From positions 1,550,001 to 1,614,000 of the forward strand of contig NZ_JAWLJU010000002.1 in NCBI RefSeq assembly GCF_037120705.1: 64,000 nucleotides of DNA. The letters are read 5' to 3'. Under the pieces are notes generated by a model. That model was not told the DNA's origin, ran no database searches, and saw only the letters and a program-made list of their open reading frames with translations. The position numbers and the translations under genes were made by a program. Of the stretch, positions 1 to 10,420 are shown piece after piece. This DNA comes from Pseudoalteromonas sp. UG3-2 (lineage in GTDB: Bacteria > Pseudomonadota > Gammaproteobacteria > Enterobacterales > Alteromonadaceae). Every line of letters begins with the position of its first letter. Within the stretch, counting starts at the first letter, position 1.

Positions 1-75
1 TGCGGGAAAGTGTATCATTGACACCGCCCATTGTCCCGCCTAAATATCAGGCAAGACCATAATATCAATAAAATA

Positions 76-104
76 AAACCGCACAGTGAAGCACTGCGCG
101 GTTT
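76..104 (-). terminator. Rho-independent terminator after aceF
   Basis: Inverted repeat with arms AAACCGC..CAGTG and CACTG..GCGGTTT, one A/C mismatch and a three-base loop. On the minus strand it is followed by a U-rich run (TATTTTATT). It begins only a few bases after the aceF stop codon, so it probably ends or attenuates the aceEF transcript before whatever lies beyond the window edge (lpd is the usual neighbour, but it is not visible here). Confidence 0.8.
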
Positions 105-109
105 CTTTA

Positions 110-2032
110 TTACATCACTAGCTGGCGAATATCGCTCAGGTAGTTAGCCAGTGTCACAGTAAAGCGAGCTGCTAGCGCACCGTCAATAACACGATGGTCG
201 TATGAACAGCTTAGCGGCACCATCAGGCGCGGCTCAAACTCTTTACCATTCCACTTCGGTTTAAAGTCTGACTTAGACACACCTAAGATAGCCACTTCAG
301 GGGCATTCACAATCGGTGTAAATGACGTACCACCAATGCCACCTAGGCTTGAGATAGTGAAACAGCCACCTTGCATATCCGATGAAGTCAGCTTGCCATC
401 ACGAGCTTTCTTAGAGATTTCCATCAACTCACGCGACAGCTCAATGATGCCTTTCTTATTAACATCACGAACCACTGGTACCACTAGGCCATTTGGCGTA
501 TCTACTGCGATACCAATGTGCACGTACTTCTTCAAGATCAAGCTTTCGCCGTCTTCAGACAGTGATGAGTTAAAGGTTGGGAAGTCTTCCAGTGCTTTAG
601 CAGCGGCTTTCATTACGAATACTAATGGCGTGATCTTAACGTCCATTTTCTTCTTCTCAGCCAGCGCATTTTGCTCTTTACGGAACTTCTCAAGCTCAGT
701 GATATCGGCTTCATCAAACTGCGTTACATGTGGAATTTGTACCCAGTTACGGTGAAGGTTAGCACCAGAAAGCTTGTTGATACGTGAAAGCTTCTTCTCT
801 TCCACTTCACCAAACTTACTGAAGTCTACTTTTGGCCAAGGAATAAGACCTAACTCACCACCACCAGCGTTTCCACCTTTGCTAGCTTGACCAGACTCAA
901 CTTGCTTAACCACTTCTTTAACGTAGTTTTGCACGTCTTCTTTCAGTACGCGGTTCTTGCGACCTGTGCCTTTAACGCGAGCCAAGTTAACGCCAAATTC
1001 GCGCGCTAAACGACGCACAACCGGTGAAGCATGGGCGTAGTCGTCATTAGCCACAAAGTCATCTTTTTGTGCTGATGCTTTGGCGGCCTCTGGTTTTTGC
1101 GCTTGGGCTTTCTCAGCAGGTTTCTCTGCAGGCTTGTCAGCTGGCTTTTCTGACTGCTTTTCTGCCGGAGCCGAACCTTCCACCTCAAAGACAAAAATCA
1201 ATGAGCCAGTTGAGACCTTATCACCCGTGTTTACCTTAACTTCTTTCACTTTACCCGCGAAAGGAGCAGGTACTTCCATAGAGGCCTTATCGCCTTCAAC
1301 GGTCAGTAATGACTGCTCTTCTTCAACCGCGTCACCCGCTGCCACTAAGATTTCTGTTACTTCTACTTCGTCGCCACCGATGTCAGGCACATGCACTTCT
1401 TTCTCGCTGCTGCCTACAGGCTCGGATTGCGCGGCTTCTGAGTCATTTGATGATGCACTTTCAGATGCTGCAGCGTCACCACTGCCAGCCGTTTCAAAGA
1501 TAAAAATCAATGAGCCAGTGGATACCGTATCGCCGGTATTCACTTTAATTTCTGCTACGGTACCGGCAAACGGCGCCGGCACTTCCATTGACGCTTTATC
1601 GCCTTCAACGGTGATCAGTGACTGTTCTTCTTCAACGCTATCGCCTTCAGACACTAGAATTTCGGTGACTTCAACATCGTCGCCGCCAATGTCTGGCACG
1701 TGCACTTCTTTGCGCTCGGTTTTGCCCGATGACGCTTCAGCTGGAGCCGATTCTTGCTGTTGCGATGCTTCTGACTCTTTACTCTCTTCTTTTTCACCGT
1801 CTGCGGCGTCAAAGATCATAATTAATGAGCCAGTTGAAACCGTATCGCCTTCAGCAACTTTGATTTCTTTAACCGTTCCGGCCACTGAGGCAGGCACTTC
1901 CATCGAGGCTTTATCACCCTCTACGGTAATAAGCGACTGCTCTTCTTCAACCGAATCCCCTACGCTTACTAGGATCTCGGTTACTTCAACCTCATCGGCA
2001 CCAATATCTGGAACATGAATTTCGATTGCCAT
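110..2032 (-). CDS. aceF: Pyruvate dehydrogenase E2, dihydrolipoamide acetyltransferase
   Basis: E2 core of the cytosolic pyruvate dehydrogenase complex; it transfers the acetyl group from E1 via lipoyl-lysine to CoA. Three N-terminal lipoyl domains are visible (about residues 3-76, 110-184, 211-285), each with the lipoyl-lysine motif [10 protein letters not shown], joined by Ala/Glu/Lys/Pro-rich swinging linkers. A peripheral subunit-binding domain follows ([14 protein letters not shown]), then the catalytic domain ending in the DHRVIDGA motif with the active-site His. I prefer the ATG at 2032 over the in-frame GTG one codon upstream: GAGGA sits seven bases before it. The gene lies 11 bp behind aceE in one operon. 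Confidence 0.96.
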   Translation of the reverse strand: MAIEIHVPDIGADEVEVTEILVSVGDSVEEEQSLITVEGDKASMEVPASVAGTVKEIKVAEGDTVSTGSLIMIFDAADGEKEESKESEASQQQESAPAEASSGKTERKEVHVPDIGGDDVEVTEILVSEGDSVEEEQSLITVEGDKASMEVPAPFAGTVAEIKVNTGDTVSTGSLIFIFETAGSGDAAASESASSNDSEAAQSEPVGSSEKEVHVPDIGGDEVEVTEILVAAGDAVEEEQSLLTVEGDKASMEVPAPFAGKVKEVKVNTGDKVSTGSLIFVFEVEGSAPAEKQSEKPADKPAEKPAEKAQAQKPEAAKASAQKDDFVANDDYAHASPVVRRLAREFGVNLARVKGTGRKNRVLKEDVQNYVKEVVKQVESGQASKGGNAGGGELGLIPWPKVDFSKFGEVEEKKLSRINKLSGANLHRNWVQIPHVTQFDEADITELEKFRKEQNALAEKKKMDVKITPLVFVMKAAAKALEDFPTFNSSLSEDGESLILKKYVHIGIAVDTPNGLVVPVVRDVNKKGIIELSRELMEISKKARDGKLTSSDMQGGCFTISSLGGIGGTSFTPIVNAPEVAILGVSKSDFKPKWNGKEFEPRLMVPLSCSYDHRVIDGALAARFTVTLANYLSDIRQLVM

Positions 2033-2043
2033 CACTTGTCCTC

Positions 2044-4710
2044 TTATGCGTAAAGTGGGTTAGTTTTGCTGGTGTCGATATCAAATTTCTTGATAGCTTC
2101 GCTCACCACTGACTTTTCAACGCTGCCTTGTTTTACCAGCTCAGTTAATGCTGCAACCACAACATAGCCGGCGTTCACTTCAAAGTGGCGACGGAGGTTT
2201 TCACGGCTATCTGAACGACCGTAACCATCGGTACCTAGCACCTTGTATGATGCGCTTGGCATAAAGGCACGTACTTGATCGGCGTAACTCTTCATGTAGT
2301 CGGTTGCTGCGATAGCAGGTGCATCACCGACAACGCTAGTAATGTAAGGGACTTTTTGCTCAGCACCCGGATTAAGCATGTTGAAACGCTCAGCATCCTG
2401 ACCATCACGTGCCAGCTCATTAAATGAAGTGACAGAGAAGACATCAGAGCCCACACCATAATCGTCGCTTAGGATTTGCGCCGCTTTACGTACTTCGTTC
2501 AAGATAGTACCTGAGCCCATCAGCTGAACTTGTGCCTTATTACCGGCATAGCTTTCAAGCTTGTAAATACCTTTACGGATACCCTCTTCGGCTCCTTCTG
2601 GCATCGCAGGCTGATGATAGTTTTCATTCATTAGAGTCAGGTAATAGAACACGTTTTCCTGATCTGGACCGTACATACGACGAATACCGTCTTGCAGAAT
2701 CACCGCCACTTCAAAGGCAAAGGTTGGGTCGTAAGAGATACAGTTAGGTACGGTACCCGCTTGAATATGTGAGTGACCATCTTCGTGCTGAAGACCTTCA
2801 CCGTTAAGCGTTGTACGACCAGCCGTTGCACCTAGTAAGAAACCACGTGCTTGCTGGTCGCCCGCCATCCACGCCATATCGCCTACACGTTGGAAACCAA
2901 ACATGGAGTAGTAGATATAGAACGGGATCATCGGTAGGTCGTTAGTTGAGTATGACGTTGCCGCCGCTACCCATGAAGACATAGCACCGAGTTCGTTAAT
3001 GCCTTCTTGCAGTACCTGACCAGAGGTGGCTTCTTTGTAGTAAGAAACAATGTCGCGATCTTCTGGCTTATAGTTCTGGCCGTGCGGGTTATAAATACCA
3101 ATTTGACGGAACAAGCCTTCCATACCAAAGGTACGCGCTTCATCGGCAATAATTGGCACAATGTTTTTGCCAATGTTTTTGTCTTTGAGCAGGATATTCA
3201 GAGCACGCACATAAGCCATGGTGGTAGAGATATCACGCTTTTGCTCTTCCAGTAGTGGCTTAAACGCATCAAGCTCAGGGATAGTTAAGTCTTCTGAGAA
3301 ATTTGGTAAGCGCTGCGGCGTGTAACCATGAAGTGCTTTACGACGCTGATGTAAGTACTCATATTCTTTTGAGTCTTCTTCCAGCGTAAGGTATGGCAAG
3401 TCTTTTAATTGCTCATCGGATACCAAGTCATCCAGACCCAAACGTGAACGTAAATGCTCAACGTGCGTCATGTCCATTTTCTTCACTTGGTGGGCAACGT
3501 TTTTACCTTCAGCCGCCGCACCCATGCCATAACCTTTAACGGTCTTAGCTAGGATAACGGTTGGACGGCCTTTGGTTTCTTGCGCGGCTTTAAACGCGGC
3601 AAACAGCTTAGATGGTTCATGACCACCACGCTTCAGCGCAAAGATTTCTTCGTCGGTCATGTCAGCAACCAAAGCTGCGGTTTCTGGGTAACGACCAAAG
3701 AAATGCTCGCGGACGTAGGCGCCATCTTTTGATTTATACGTTTGGTAATCGCCATCCACGGTTTCGTTCATCAGCTGTAGCAATTTACCTGTGGTGTCTT
3801 TTGCCAGTAGCTTATCCCAGCCTGAACCCCACACCACTTTAATCACGTTCCAGCCGGCACCTTTAAATAGGCCTTCAAGCTCTTGAATGATCTTACCGTT
3901 ACCCATTACTGGGCCATCTAGGCGTTGTAGGTTACAGTTGATTAGGTAGCAAAGGTTGTCGAGCTTTTCACGAGCGGCAAAAGAAATCGCACCACGTGAT
4001 TCTGGCTCGTCCATTTCACCATCACCAAGGAAAGCGTAAACGCGCTGCTCAGACGTATCCTTGAGACCACGACCATCTAGGTACTTAAGGAAACGCGCTT
4101 GATAGATTGAAGCAATCGGACCTAGACCCATAGATACCGTTGGGAACTGCCAAAACTCTGGCATTAACTTCGGATGCGGGTAAGAAGAAAGACCTTTGCC
4201 ATCCACTTCTTGACGGAAGTTGTCTAATTGCTCTTCGGTTAAACGTCCTTCAACAAAAGCACGCGAGTAAATACCTGGAGAAATATGACCTTGGTAATAC
4301 ACTAAATCGCCGCCGTCTTTTTCATTTGGCGCGCGGAAGAAATGGTTGAAACACATTTCATAAAAAGCAGCTGACGACTGATAAGACGCCATATGCCCGC
4401 CCAGCTCAAGATCTTTCTTCGAGGCACGAAGAACGATCATCACGGCATTCCAACGAATGATTGAGCGAATACGACGCTCAATATTAACATCCCCTGGGTA
4501 TGCAGGTTCATCTGCAGCTGGGATAGTGTTGACATAGTTAGTCGTAGTGCCTGTAGGCATATCTACGCCATCAAGACGTGCTTGCTCTAATACTTGTTCT
4601 AACAAGAATTGAGCGCGTTCGACGCCTTCTTCTTTTACGACCGACTCAAGCGCCTGTAACCATTCTTGGGTTTCGAGCGCGTCTACGTCAATTTTATTGA
4701 CTTCAGACAT
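2044..4710 (-). CDS. aceE: Pyruvate dehydrogenase E1, homodimeric type
   Basis: Thiamine-diphosphate enzyme that decarboxylates pyruvate and acetylates the E2 lipoyl group. At 888 aa it matches the homodimeric gammaproteobacterial E1. The ThDP/Mg motif is visible as [10 protein letters not shown]...NCNLQ about residues 230-260, followed by the conserved [17 protein letters not shown] stretch. The transketolase-like middle and C-terminal domains are intact. An AAGGA lies upstream of the ATG. It sits between pdhR and aceF on the same strand and is almost certainly co-transcribed with aceF, and controlled by the GntR regulator encoded just upstream. Confidence 0.97.
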   Translation of the reverse strand: MSEVNKIDVDALETQEWLQALESVVKEEGVERAQFLLEQVLEQARLDGVDMPTGTTTNYVNTIPAADEPAYPGDVNIERRIRSIIRWNAVMIVLRASKKDLELGGHMASYQSSAAFYEMCFNHFFRAPNEKDGGDLVYYQGHISPGIYSRAFVEGRLTEEQLDNFRQEVDGKGLSSYPHPKLMPEFWQFPTVSMGLGPIASIYQARFLKYLDGRGLKDTSEQRVYAFLGDGEMDEPESRGAISFAAREKLDNLCYLINCNLQRLDGPVMGNGKIIQELEGLFKGAGWNVIKVVWGSGWDKLLAKDTTGKLLQLMNETVDGDYQTYKSKDGAYVREHFFGRYPETAALVADMTDEEIFALKRGGHEPSKLFAAFKAAQETKGRPTVILAKTVKGYGMGAAAEGKNVAHQVKKMDMTHVEHLRSRLGLDDLVSDEQLKDLPYLTLEEDSKEYEYLHQRRKALHGYTPQRLPNFSEDLTIPELDAFKPLLEEQKRDISTTMAYVRALNILLKDKNIGKNIVPIIADEARTFGMEGLFRQIGIYNPHGQNYKPEDRDIVSYYKEATSGQVLQEGINELGAMSSWVAAATSYSTNDLPMIPFYIYYSMFGFQRVGDMAWMAGDQQARGFLLGATAGRTTLNGEGLQHEDGHSHIQAGTVPNCISYDPTFAFEVAVILQDGIRRMYGPDQENVFYYLTLMNENYHQPAMPEGAEEGIRKGIYKLESYAGNKAQVQLMGSGTILNEVRKAAQILSDDYGVGSDVFSVTSFNELARDGQDAERFNMLNPGAEQKVPYITSVVGDAPAIAATDYMKSYADQVRAFMPSASYKVLGTDGYGRSDSRENLRRHFEVNAGYVVVAALTELVKQGSVEKSVVSEAIKKFDIDTSKTNPLYA

Positions 4711-4780
4711 ATGGAGTGTTCCTTATGTTTAAAATACGAATTTATTCTATTTGTGCCAATTCTTACGGAGCTAAGCGGAA

Positions 4781-5530
4781 TTACTGCTGCTTGGTTCTAC
4801 GTAAAGAACGTTCAATGCGTGAACGCTCTTTACCGGCTTCCAGTAGTGCCTCTTCGATAAAGGCTAAGTGGGCGTTACTGGCTAAGCGTGCTTGCTCTGG
4901 ATTACCATTGATCACCGCATCTAATAACAACTTTCGGTGCTCGCCGAGTTGCTCACTGACATCGGACTTTTGTACCAATACCGTTAAGTTTTGCAACACG
5001 TTTTGCTCCAGCAATGACTGCATGCCTTTGACTAAGTGAAGTAACACCACATTATGAGATGCTTCTGCTACGGTAAAGTGAAAGGCGTTAATCGCCCTTG
5101 CCTTCAGCATTAAGTCTTCACCAACATCGGCGATGTTATCAAAGCTTTGTTGTACTTTTGCAAAGTCATTTTCGGTGCCACGGAGCGCCGCATAATAGGC
5201 GGCAATGCCCTCAAGGGCATGACGAAACTCGAGCAAATCAAACTGTGACTCTGGGTGTTTACTGATCAAATCAAATAAGGGATCAGTTAAGCCCTCTTCC
5301 AGCTGATTTTTGACGTAGGTACCGCCGCCTTGACGACGAGTGACTAAGCCTTTTGCTTCTAATTTCTGAATCGCCTCTCTTAGAGACGGTCGTGATACCT
5401 CAAATTGCTTGGCAAGCTCACGTTCTGGCGGCAGCTTTTCTCCAGGTAACAACGACCCCTCGAGGATCATATTCTCAAGTTGCTGGAGTATTACGTCGGA
5501 TAACTTTGCTGCTTTTATCTTTAAAGACAT
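4781..5530 (-). CDS. pdhR: GntR/FadR-family regulator of pyruvate dehydrogenase
   Basis: Transcriptional repressor of the pyruvate dehydrogenase operon, expected to respond to pyruvate. It has an N-terminal winged helix of the GntR type (residues about 8-75, including PGEKLPPERELAKQFEVSRPSLREAI) and a C-terminal FCD all-helical effector domain (about 95-220). Length 249 aa is typical of PdhR (E. coli 254). It is the first gene of the pdhR-aceE-aceF array with a 70-bp gap before aceE. Palindromes of the expected TGGTnnnACCA form lie upstream (5616-5635 and 5769-5779). The alternative is another FadR-type regulator, but the position makes PdhR by far the likeliest. Confidence 0.93.
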   Translation of the reverse strand: MSLKIKAAKLSDVILQQLENMILEGSLLPGEKLPPERELAKQFEVSRPSLREAIQKLEAKGLVTRRQGGGTYVKNQLEEGLTDPLFDLISKHPESQFDLLEFRHALEGIAAYYAALRGTENDFAKVQQSFDNIADVGEDLMLKARAINAFHFTVAEASHNVVLLHLVKGMQSLLEQNVLQNLTVLVQKSDVSEQLGEHRKLLLDAVINGNPEQARLASNAHLAFIEEALLEAGKERSRIERSLRRTKQQ

Positions 5531-5615
5531 TGAAATAACGCCAAATTTTTATGATGTGACCGAGCCAGGCGACTGACTTATTTTAATCAATTTGGTAAGA
5601 ATTAACGCCATAGGT

Positions 5616-5635
5616 AAATTGGTCATACCAAATTT
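5616..5635. promoter_or_regulatory. Probable PdhR operator
   Basis: Near-perfect palindrome with core TTGGTCATACCAA, 86 bp upstream of the pdhR ATG. It matches the known PdhR box pattern ATTGGTnnnACCAAT with one mismatch. Position and pattern support autoregulation and control of aceEF. Confidence 0.8.
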
Positions 5636-5768
5636 GCACAATACGTTATCAAAATCCATAGCAGCTGTCAAAATTCAGCCAAAGCGAATAACTATTCAAG
5701 TGTAAAAGCTGAGCGCAAAATGTCTAAATTTTATGCAAGAAAGTGTAAAATTTAAAAGACGATTTAAA

Positions 5769-5779
5769 TGGTCAGACCA
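5769..5779. promoter_or_regulatory. Second TGGTnnnACCA palindrome
   Basis: TGGTCAGACCA, a perfect FadR/PdhR-type half-site pair. It lies about 240 bp from pdhR but only 114 bp from the divergent peptidase gene at 5893, so it could serve either promoter. Confidence 0.5.
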
Positions 5780-5892
5780 GATAAATTCCACCTATGCTTC
5801 ATACTTAGTTTACTTATTTCAATTTCACTGACACTCTCGTTATGTCAGTCTTAATTCTTTATAAATATCTTAGTTTTAGTTGACTAATAAAG

Positions 5893-7026
5893 GTGATTGA
5901 TTTGCTTTGGCGTATACTTACTATTATTTCTATTCTCTGTGTTCTAGGAGCTGTGGCAATACATTTGTATTTTTTTGAGTCAAAGCAGTCGATCCAACCA
6001 CTTCGACAAGAGTTATTGCTGCAATTGGATATTCAAACTAGAGCGATGACCAATACTTTACCTCCTGAGCCGCAAAACCAAACCACAGTTAAACGTATTG
6101 AGCGCCCCAGCTCTGCAATATCTCCACCCCCGGTTAAGCATCAAATTAATAACTTTAATGCTCATAGCGACTTAAGTGCTATGTTCAGTGGCATGACCAA
6201 GCAAACATGTGGCGTCATTAAGCAAAAACTATTTCAAGTACAAAAGCCAAGTAATAATCGAGCTTTTGCTTTACACCTTACCGGGCTTAATATGAATGCA
6301 AGTTTTGTAAGAGAAGCTGAAAAACGACTTTGGTTGATCTATCACTTTTATAGATACGCCTTAAGCCAATCAGCGCAAAAAGTAGCTTTCCCAACAATCC
6401 AATTAAATATGCACATTGCCGCTAATGAGAGCGATTACAACTCTCTTATTCGAGCCCGTGAAGGGCAACCGGAAGGGACTGATGGAATGTATTTTTTGCT
6501 CGAAAATCAGGGATTCGTTAAATATAGCGGCGATGAGAAGCAAGCGCTTAGCACTTTAGTACACGAAGCAGTGCATGCTTTAAACTTTTATTTTTTTGGT
6601 TTTACTCCTAGGTGGGTTACCGAAGGCTTAGCAGTATATTTTGAAAACTTGAGCATGACTAAAGATAATCAATTTGTTATTAAGCCTGCTTTAAACGGCT
6701 GGTTAACCAAAAAAGGGTTGTTAAACAATCACTTCAATGCACTTGATATTGATACTCTATTTAACAGTGAAGGTCAGTGGCAGACCGACCAGAAGCACAC
6801 TCTCTATGCCAACGCTTACCTTTTCACCTCATTTATGCACGATAAAAACCCTAAATTGCTTTACGAGTATTTACAGCAAGAGCGCAGCAATCCATGCAAT
6901 ATCATTCCAGCAGAGCGAAGTGCTTCACTGCTACGTAATTATCAACCCACTATAGAGTCAGAATATTTACATTACCAACAACAGCCGGTTATCGCGACTT
7001 TTGGAGAGTATGAAATATTGGATTAG
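5893..7026 (+). CDS. Membrane-anchored gluzincin-type metallopeptidase, hypothetical
   Basis: 377-aa protein with one N-terminal hydrophobic segment (about residues 4-27), a low-complexity proline-rich stretch, and then a soluble domain probably facing the periplasm. The zinc-peptidase signature HEAVH is at residues 224-228, followed by WVTEGLAVYFE, where Glu244 would be the third zinc ligand; the HExxH...E spacing fits gluzincins of the peptidase-MA/DUF1570 type. The GTG start has only a weak AAAG ahead of it; a TTG two codons downstream is an alternative. It is monocistronic and faces away from pdhR. Substrate unknown; no close family name can be given from sequence alone. Confidence 0.75.
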   Translation: MIDLLWRILTIISILCVLGAVAIHLYFFESKQSIQPLRQELLLQLDIQTRAMTNTLPPEPQNQTTVKRIERPSSAISPPPVKHQINNFNAHSDLSAMFSGMTKQTCGVIKQKLFQVQKPSNNRAFALHLTGLNMNASFVREAEKRLWLIYHFYRYALSQSAQKVAFPTIQLNMHIAANESDYNSLIRAREGQPEGTDGMYFLLENQGFVKYSGDEKQALSTLVHEAVHALNFYFFGFTPRWVTEGLAVYFENLSMTKDNQFVIKPALNGWLTKKGLLNNHFNALDIDTLFNSEGQWQTDQKHTLYANAYLFTSFMHDKNPKLLYEYLQQERSNPCNIIPAERSASLLRNYQPTIESEYLHYQQQPVIATFGEYEILD

Positions 7027-7027
7027 C

Positions 7028-7771
7028 TCAAAACCAAGTGCAGCGCTGGTGATAATCCGTAACATAGTCACCGTCTGACCATAATGTGCTAATGCCAGCG
7101 TCGAACACAGCGGCCAATTGAGGCTGGTGCTTATTGATAAGCAGATAGCCTTTTCTAATAAACGCGGGAACCTCTTGAGCAACGATTTGCGCGGCATCTT
7201 GTGGCGCCAAGTCGGCCATGTAAGCCTCGGCAGTGCGCTCATTCATTATCATCACATCCGCGCGATCGCGCAGAACAAGCGCAACATTTTTACTGGCGTA
7301 AGTGTTATGTAGTGTTTGAATTTGATACTTATCAATCGCAGCCAACAATTCATCTGGATAGGTTAAACCTTTATTTAAGAGTAGCTTAAAGGGCTTAAGA
7401 TCTTGGTAAGAACGAAACTCAAGCGGCAGCGATTCATGGTGGTAAAAACGGCTGGTTTCAATAGTGAGGGCATGCTGGGTATAAATGTATTCCAAAGCGC
7501 GACGTTTGCTGTAATACCAATACGCACTGCCGGCGTAGGCGGCCTTTTTGCCTTCTTCGTAGGCGCGTTGCCACGGCATAAAAATAAACCGCACTTTGAT
7601 ATCATGGAGCGCAAAAGCATCTCGAATAAGGGCGGCAACACAACCTTGATCGCGTTTACTCTGATCTAGGTATGGCGGCCATTGCCCAGTGGTAATATTG
7701 ATAACACGAGGGGTGTCCGCAGCATGAGCCAGAGTTACAAAAAAGGCAAAAGCGAACGCAAGTATTTTCAT
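7028..7771 (-). CDS. Periplasmic solute-binding-like protein (SBP_bac_3 type)
   Basis: 247 aa with a clear signal peptide ending AHA at about residue 17, then a type-3 extracellular solute-binding fold: 'TTGQWPPYLD' near the N terminus, a polar aromatic middle, and the typical late segment around ADVMIMNERTAEAYMADL. No ABC permease or ATPase gene is adjacent, which is common for the many orphan members in Alteromonadales; a sensory or signalling role is as possible as transport. It ends one base from the convergent peptidase gene. A second protein of this general class is encoded at 56312-57190. Confidence 0.75.
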   Translation of the reverse strand: MKILAFAFAFFVTLAHAADTPRVINITTGQWPPYLDQSKRDQGCVAALIRDAFALHDIKVRFIFMPWQRAYEEGKKAAYAGSAYWYYSKRRALEYIYTQHALTIETSRFYHHESLPLEFRSYQDLKPFKLLLNKGLTYPDELLAAIDKYQIQTLHNTYASKNVALVLRDRADVMIMNERTAEAYMADLAPQDAAQIVAQEVPAFIRKGYLLINKHQPQLAAVFDAGISTLWSDGDYVTDYHQRCTWF

Positions 7772-7849
7772 AGCATAAATAGTGACCGTTTAGACTAAAG
7801 TATAAGCCACTATTGCGTATAAAGGTACAATTTTTAGTTATGCGCGCTA

Positions 7850-8863
7850 TTACCTTGGAATACTGAGTAAATACACCAGTTGTAACAACGACCCGGAGCA
7901 AATAGCAGTGTCTGCCGCCGCTACCACCTTCGGCTTGCCATGAACCGCCACCCCTAGTTGCGCCTCTGCCATCATTAGCAAGTCGTTGGCGCCATCGCCA
8001 ATGGCGACCGTTTGCTCAGGTGCAATGGCGTACTGTTGTGCCAGCGCCGCCACTACTTGCGCTTTTTTCTCAGCATCGACGATATCCCCAATAACACGCC
8101 CGGTTAATTTGCCTTGCTCCACTTCCAAGGTATTGGCATAAACCGCATCTAACCCTAATGGCTCAATCAAGGCTTCAGCAAACCAAGTAAAGCCGCCTGA
8201 AGCCAAAGCTAAACGCCATTGGTGCTGTTTTAATACCTGACATAGCTCCACTATCCCAGCCATCAGTGGTAAGTTATCCTTCAGCCCTTGAATTTGCTCT
8301 AGTGATACAGAGCTTAGAGAAGCCACTCGCTGGTGCAGGCTAGCGGCAAAAGATAAGTTACCGGCCATCGCTTCTGCCGTTACCGCGGCGACCTCGTCGA
8401 AACGACCAGCAAGGCGTGCGATTTCGTCAATGCACTCAATTTCTATTGCTGTGGAATCCATATCCATCACCAGCAAGCCCGGTTTACTTAGTTGTGGCGG
8501 TGACTGTAGCAGCGCACCTTGAGCGCCACAGCTTTGTGCAAACTGTTTCACCGCGGCTTTGTCTAGCTCAAGTTCTGAAGGCAACGCCACGGCTAAAGCG
8601 ACCGCTAAGTTCGCCACAGGTTGGTAGGCACAAAGGTAAAAATCGTTAATGTGCTGCTGGGCTAGAAATTGCTCTAATTGTAAGGCATGCTCACTAGTAA
8701 ACTGGGCGCCAAAAATAGTAATAAACTGGCTGTACTCTTGCGGTGAACTATTCACGGCAGAGAAACTTGTGTTACCTTCATATTGAAACCAGCGCCCTAA
8801 GGGCAGTAACTTTTCTAGGGGCTGAGCTTTACCGCTGGGTGTCAGCGGGGATACTAAAGACAT
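7850..8863 (-). CDS. serB: Phosphoserine phosphatase
   Basis: Last step of serine biosynthesis: hydrolyses O-phosphoserine. HAD-superfamily core with motif I DMDSTA (nucleophile Asp134), LALASGGFTWFAE as motif II, and GDGANDLLMMAEA as motif IV; the AIEIECIDEIA cap segment is typical of SerB. A roughly 120-residue N-terminal region precedes it, as in the long gammaproteobacterial SerB with ACT-like regulatory sequence. The ATG is preceded by AGGA. It is divergent from the smp gene, the same arrangement as serB/ytjB in E. coli. Confidence 0.95.
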   Translation of the reverse strand: MSLVSPLTPSGKAQPLEKLLPLGRWFQYEGNTSFSAVNSSPQEYSQFITIFGAQFTSEHALQLEQFLAQQHINDFYLCAYQPVANLAVALAVALPSELELDKAAVKQFAQSCGAQGALLQSPPQLSKPGLLVMDMDSTAIEIECIDEIARLAGRFDEVAAVTAEAMAGNLSFAASLHQRVASLSSVSLEQIQGLKDNLPLMAGIVELCQVLKQHQWRLALASGGFTWFAEALIEPLGLDAVYANTLEVEQGKLTGRVIGDIVDAEKKAQVVAALAQQYAIAPEQTVAIGDGANDLLMMAEAQLGVAVHGKPKVVAAADTAICSGSLLQLVYLLSIPR

Positions 8864-8962
8864 AACAATGCGATTCCTTTATAACGTAAGTTCGATTTTT
8901 AGCATGAATAGCGAGAGCTGTCAGCTCTCAACCTAGGTTAAAGCGAGTGACACACGATAAAT

Positions 8963-9601
8963 ATGAAAAATTTACATGTTACCGATATTATTCGTAGCAA
9001 CCGTAGCCGCAGATTACTGCGCCTGTGCATTGCTGCGGTTAGCTTAGTGATGATCACTTGGCTGGCCTTTAACACCAGTTTTGAATCCCATCGCTTGCTG
9101 CACAATGGCGCCGATTTAACCGCACGCAGTCTCACCAAACAGTTGGCTAAAAACGTCGCATTGCCCTTATCGCGCAACGACCCCCCCAGGCTCAACGCCT
9201 TAGCCAACCACTTAGCGGCCGATGACTTTGTTTTGCAGGTGGCCATTTATGATAACCAAGGACGCTTTTTAGTGGCCAGCAATGGCATTAAGGCGCCAGC
9301 AAACTATCAAAACCTGCCAAAAACCTTGCCCGGTTTAAGCAAAACCAAGAGTATCATCTCAGAGCCGGTGTATACTCCAAATGGCCAACCGTTAGGTTTT
9401 GTTAATATGGTCTATTTAACCGAAGCCGCCATGGCGCAAAGCCATGACCACTTCCATGAATTGGGCCGAGTGGTGTTATTGATGCTGCTTATTACCGTGG
9501 TGTTTACTTGGCAAATTGCACGCGCTTTAAAGCGCTGGGAAGTCAGACGTCGCTTTTTAAAACGCGTCAAACCGCCGCTTAAAAAAGCATCAGAGTCATA
9601 A
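8963..9601 (+). CDS. smp: Smp/YtjB-family membrane protein
   Basis: 212-aa protein with two hydrophobic segments (about residues 20-40 and 163-186) bracketing a periplasmic domain of about 120 residues, then a basic cytoplasmic tail. The topology, the opening LHVTDIIRSNRSRRLLRL and the divergent placement next to serB match the Smp (YtjB/AhpA-like) family, whose function is poorly known; the extracytoplasmic loop resembles that of membrane sensor proteins. A 99-bp intergenic region separates it from serB and must hold both promoters. Confidence 0.85.
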   Translation: MKNLHVTDIIRSNRSRRLLRLCIAAVSLVMITWLAFNTSFESHRLLHNGADLTARSLTKQLAKNVALPLSRNDPPRLNALANHLAADDFVLQVAIYDNQGRFLVASNGIKAPANYQNLPKTLPGLSKTKSIISEPVYTPNGQPLGFVNMVYLTEAAMAQSHDHFHELGRVVLLMLLITVVFTWQIARALKRWEVRRRFLKRVKPPLKKASES

Positions 9602-9610
9602 TGCAGCTGG

Positions 9611-10420
9611 CTACGCAGTAGAAAGGTTAAATAGCTGCAGAGTATTGTCATACAGCGCTGGGGCAAGCAACTCCTGGGGTTCACTACGGTATTGGCATAA
9701 CGCCGCGAACACTTCCACCACTCGCTTAGGGACATTCACTTGACCTTGGTAACCATGCAGTGGCATCGAGGGCGAGTCCGTTTCCAATACTAAGCTCGAC
9801 AGTGGTAGCTGCGCCAATACCTGAGCCGTTTTTTCACCGCGCGGGTAAGTAATGGTGCCGCCGACACCGAGCTTAAACCCTTGCTTGATATAGTAATTCG
9901 CTTGTTGCAACGACCCGGTAAAGGCATGGATCACCCCGCCAGATTGCGGCCTAGTGCGCTTAAAACTGGCTGCAATGAGGTGGTGACTGTTACGGTGATG
10001 AACAATTAACGGCAACTGCAGTTCATTACTGAGCTCAATATGCGCTGTGAATAAAGCACTTTGCCTGTCGATGTCTACGCAGCTCGCGTCGATACCACAC
10101 TCGCCGATGGCGCAAATATCGCGGCGATGCTCCCGCGCCCATGATGCGAGCTCAGACATATCTTGGGGTTGATGCTCGCTGATAAAATAGGGGTGTAATC
10201 CGGCCGCGATATGACAATGGCGGTGAGCTTGGCGCAATGACAACAATTGCTGGCTTTTTGCCAGTGTAATGCCTGGGATCACAAACTGCTCAACCCCCAG
10301 TTGCTGAGCCGCAGCTAGATGTTGTGGTAATTGCGCTGCCAACTCAGCAAAGTCGAGGTGGCAGTGACTGTCAATAAAACGCAGCTTAGGGGTTGAGTCG
10401 CTCAATCTGCCAACTACCAT
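9611..10420 (-). CDS. TatD-family metal-dependent hydrolase
   Basis: 269-aa TIM-barrel hydrolase of the TatD DNase family, closest in style to the YjjV subgroup. Metal-binding motifs are visible: DSHCHLDF near the N terminus, [15 protein letters not shown] and ETDSPSMP. These proteins act as Mg-dependent 3'-5' exonucleases or hydrolases in nucleic-acid quality control. The start overlaps the 3' end of pdxH by 35 bp on the same strand, so translation is probably coupled. The first ATG has no strong ribosome-binding site; a TTG a few codons downstream is possible. Confidence 0.88.
   Translation of the reverse strand: MVVGRLSDSTPKLRFIDSHCHLDFAELAAQLPQHLAAAQQLGVEQFVIPGITLAKSQQLLSLRQAHRHCHIAAGLHPYFISEHQPQDMSELASWAREHRRDICAIGECGIDASCVDIDRQSALFTAHIELSNELQLPLIVHHRNSHHLIAASFKRTRPQSGGVIHAFTGSLQQANYYIKQGFKLGVGGTITYPRGEKTAQVLAQLPLSSLVLETDSPSMPLHGYQGQVNVPKRVVEVFAALCQYRSEPQELLAPALYDNTLQLFNLSTA

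Larger units (their letters stand above)
5531..5892. promoter_or_regulatory. pdhR / peptidase divergent intergenic region
   Basis: A 362-bp AT-rich region between divergent pdhR and the zinc peptidase gene. It contains two palindromes of the PdhR type, listed separately, and a further half site (TTTGGT) near 5590. I see no credible reading frame and no RNA gene in it. It should hold the promoters of both flanking genes; I could not assign -35/-10 boxes with confidence. Confidence 0.6.

Noticed and set aside
1080..2018. 312-codon plus-strand frame, rich in Ser/Thr/Pro, opposite aceF
   Set aside because: It mirrors the lipoyl-domain repeats and Ala/Glu linkers of aceF on the other strand; no start site or family features.
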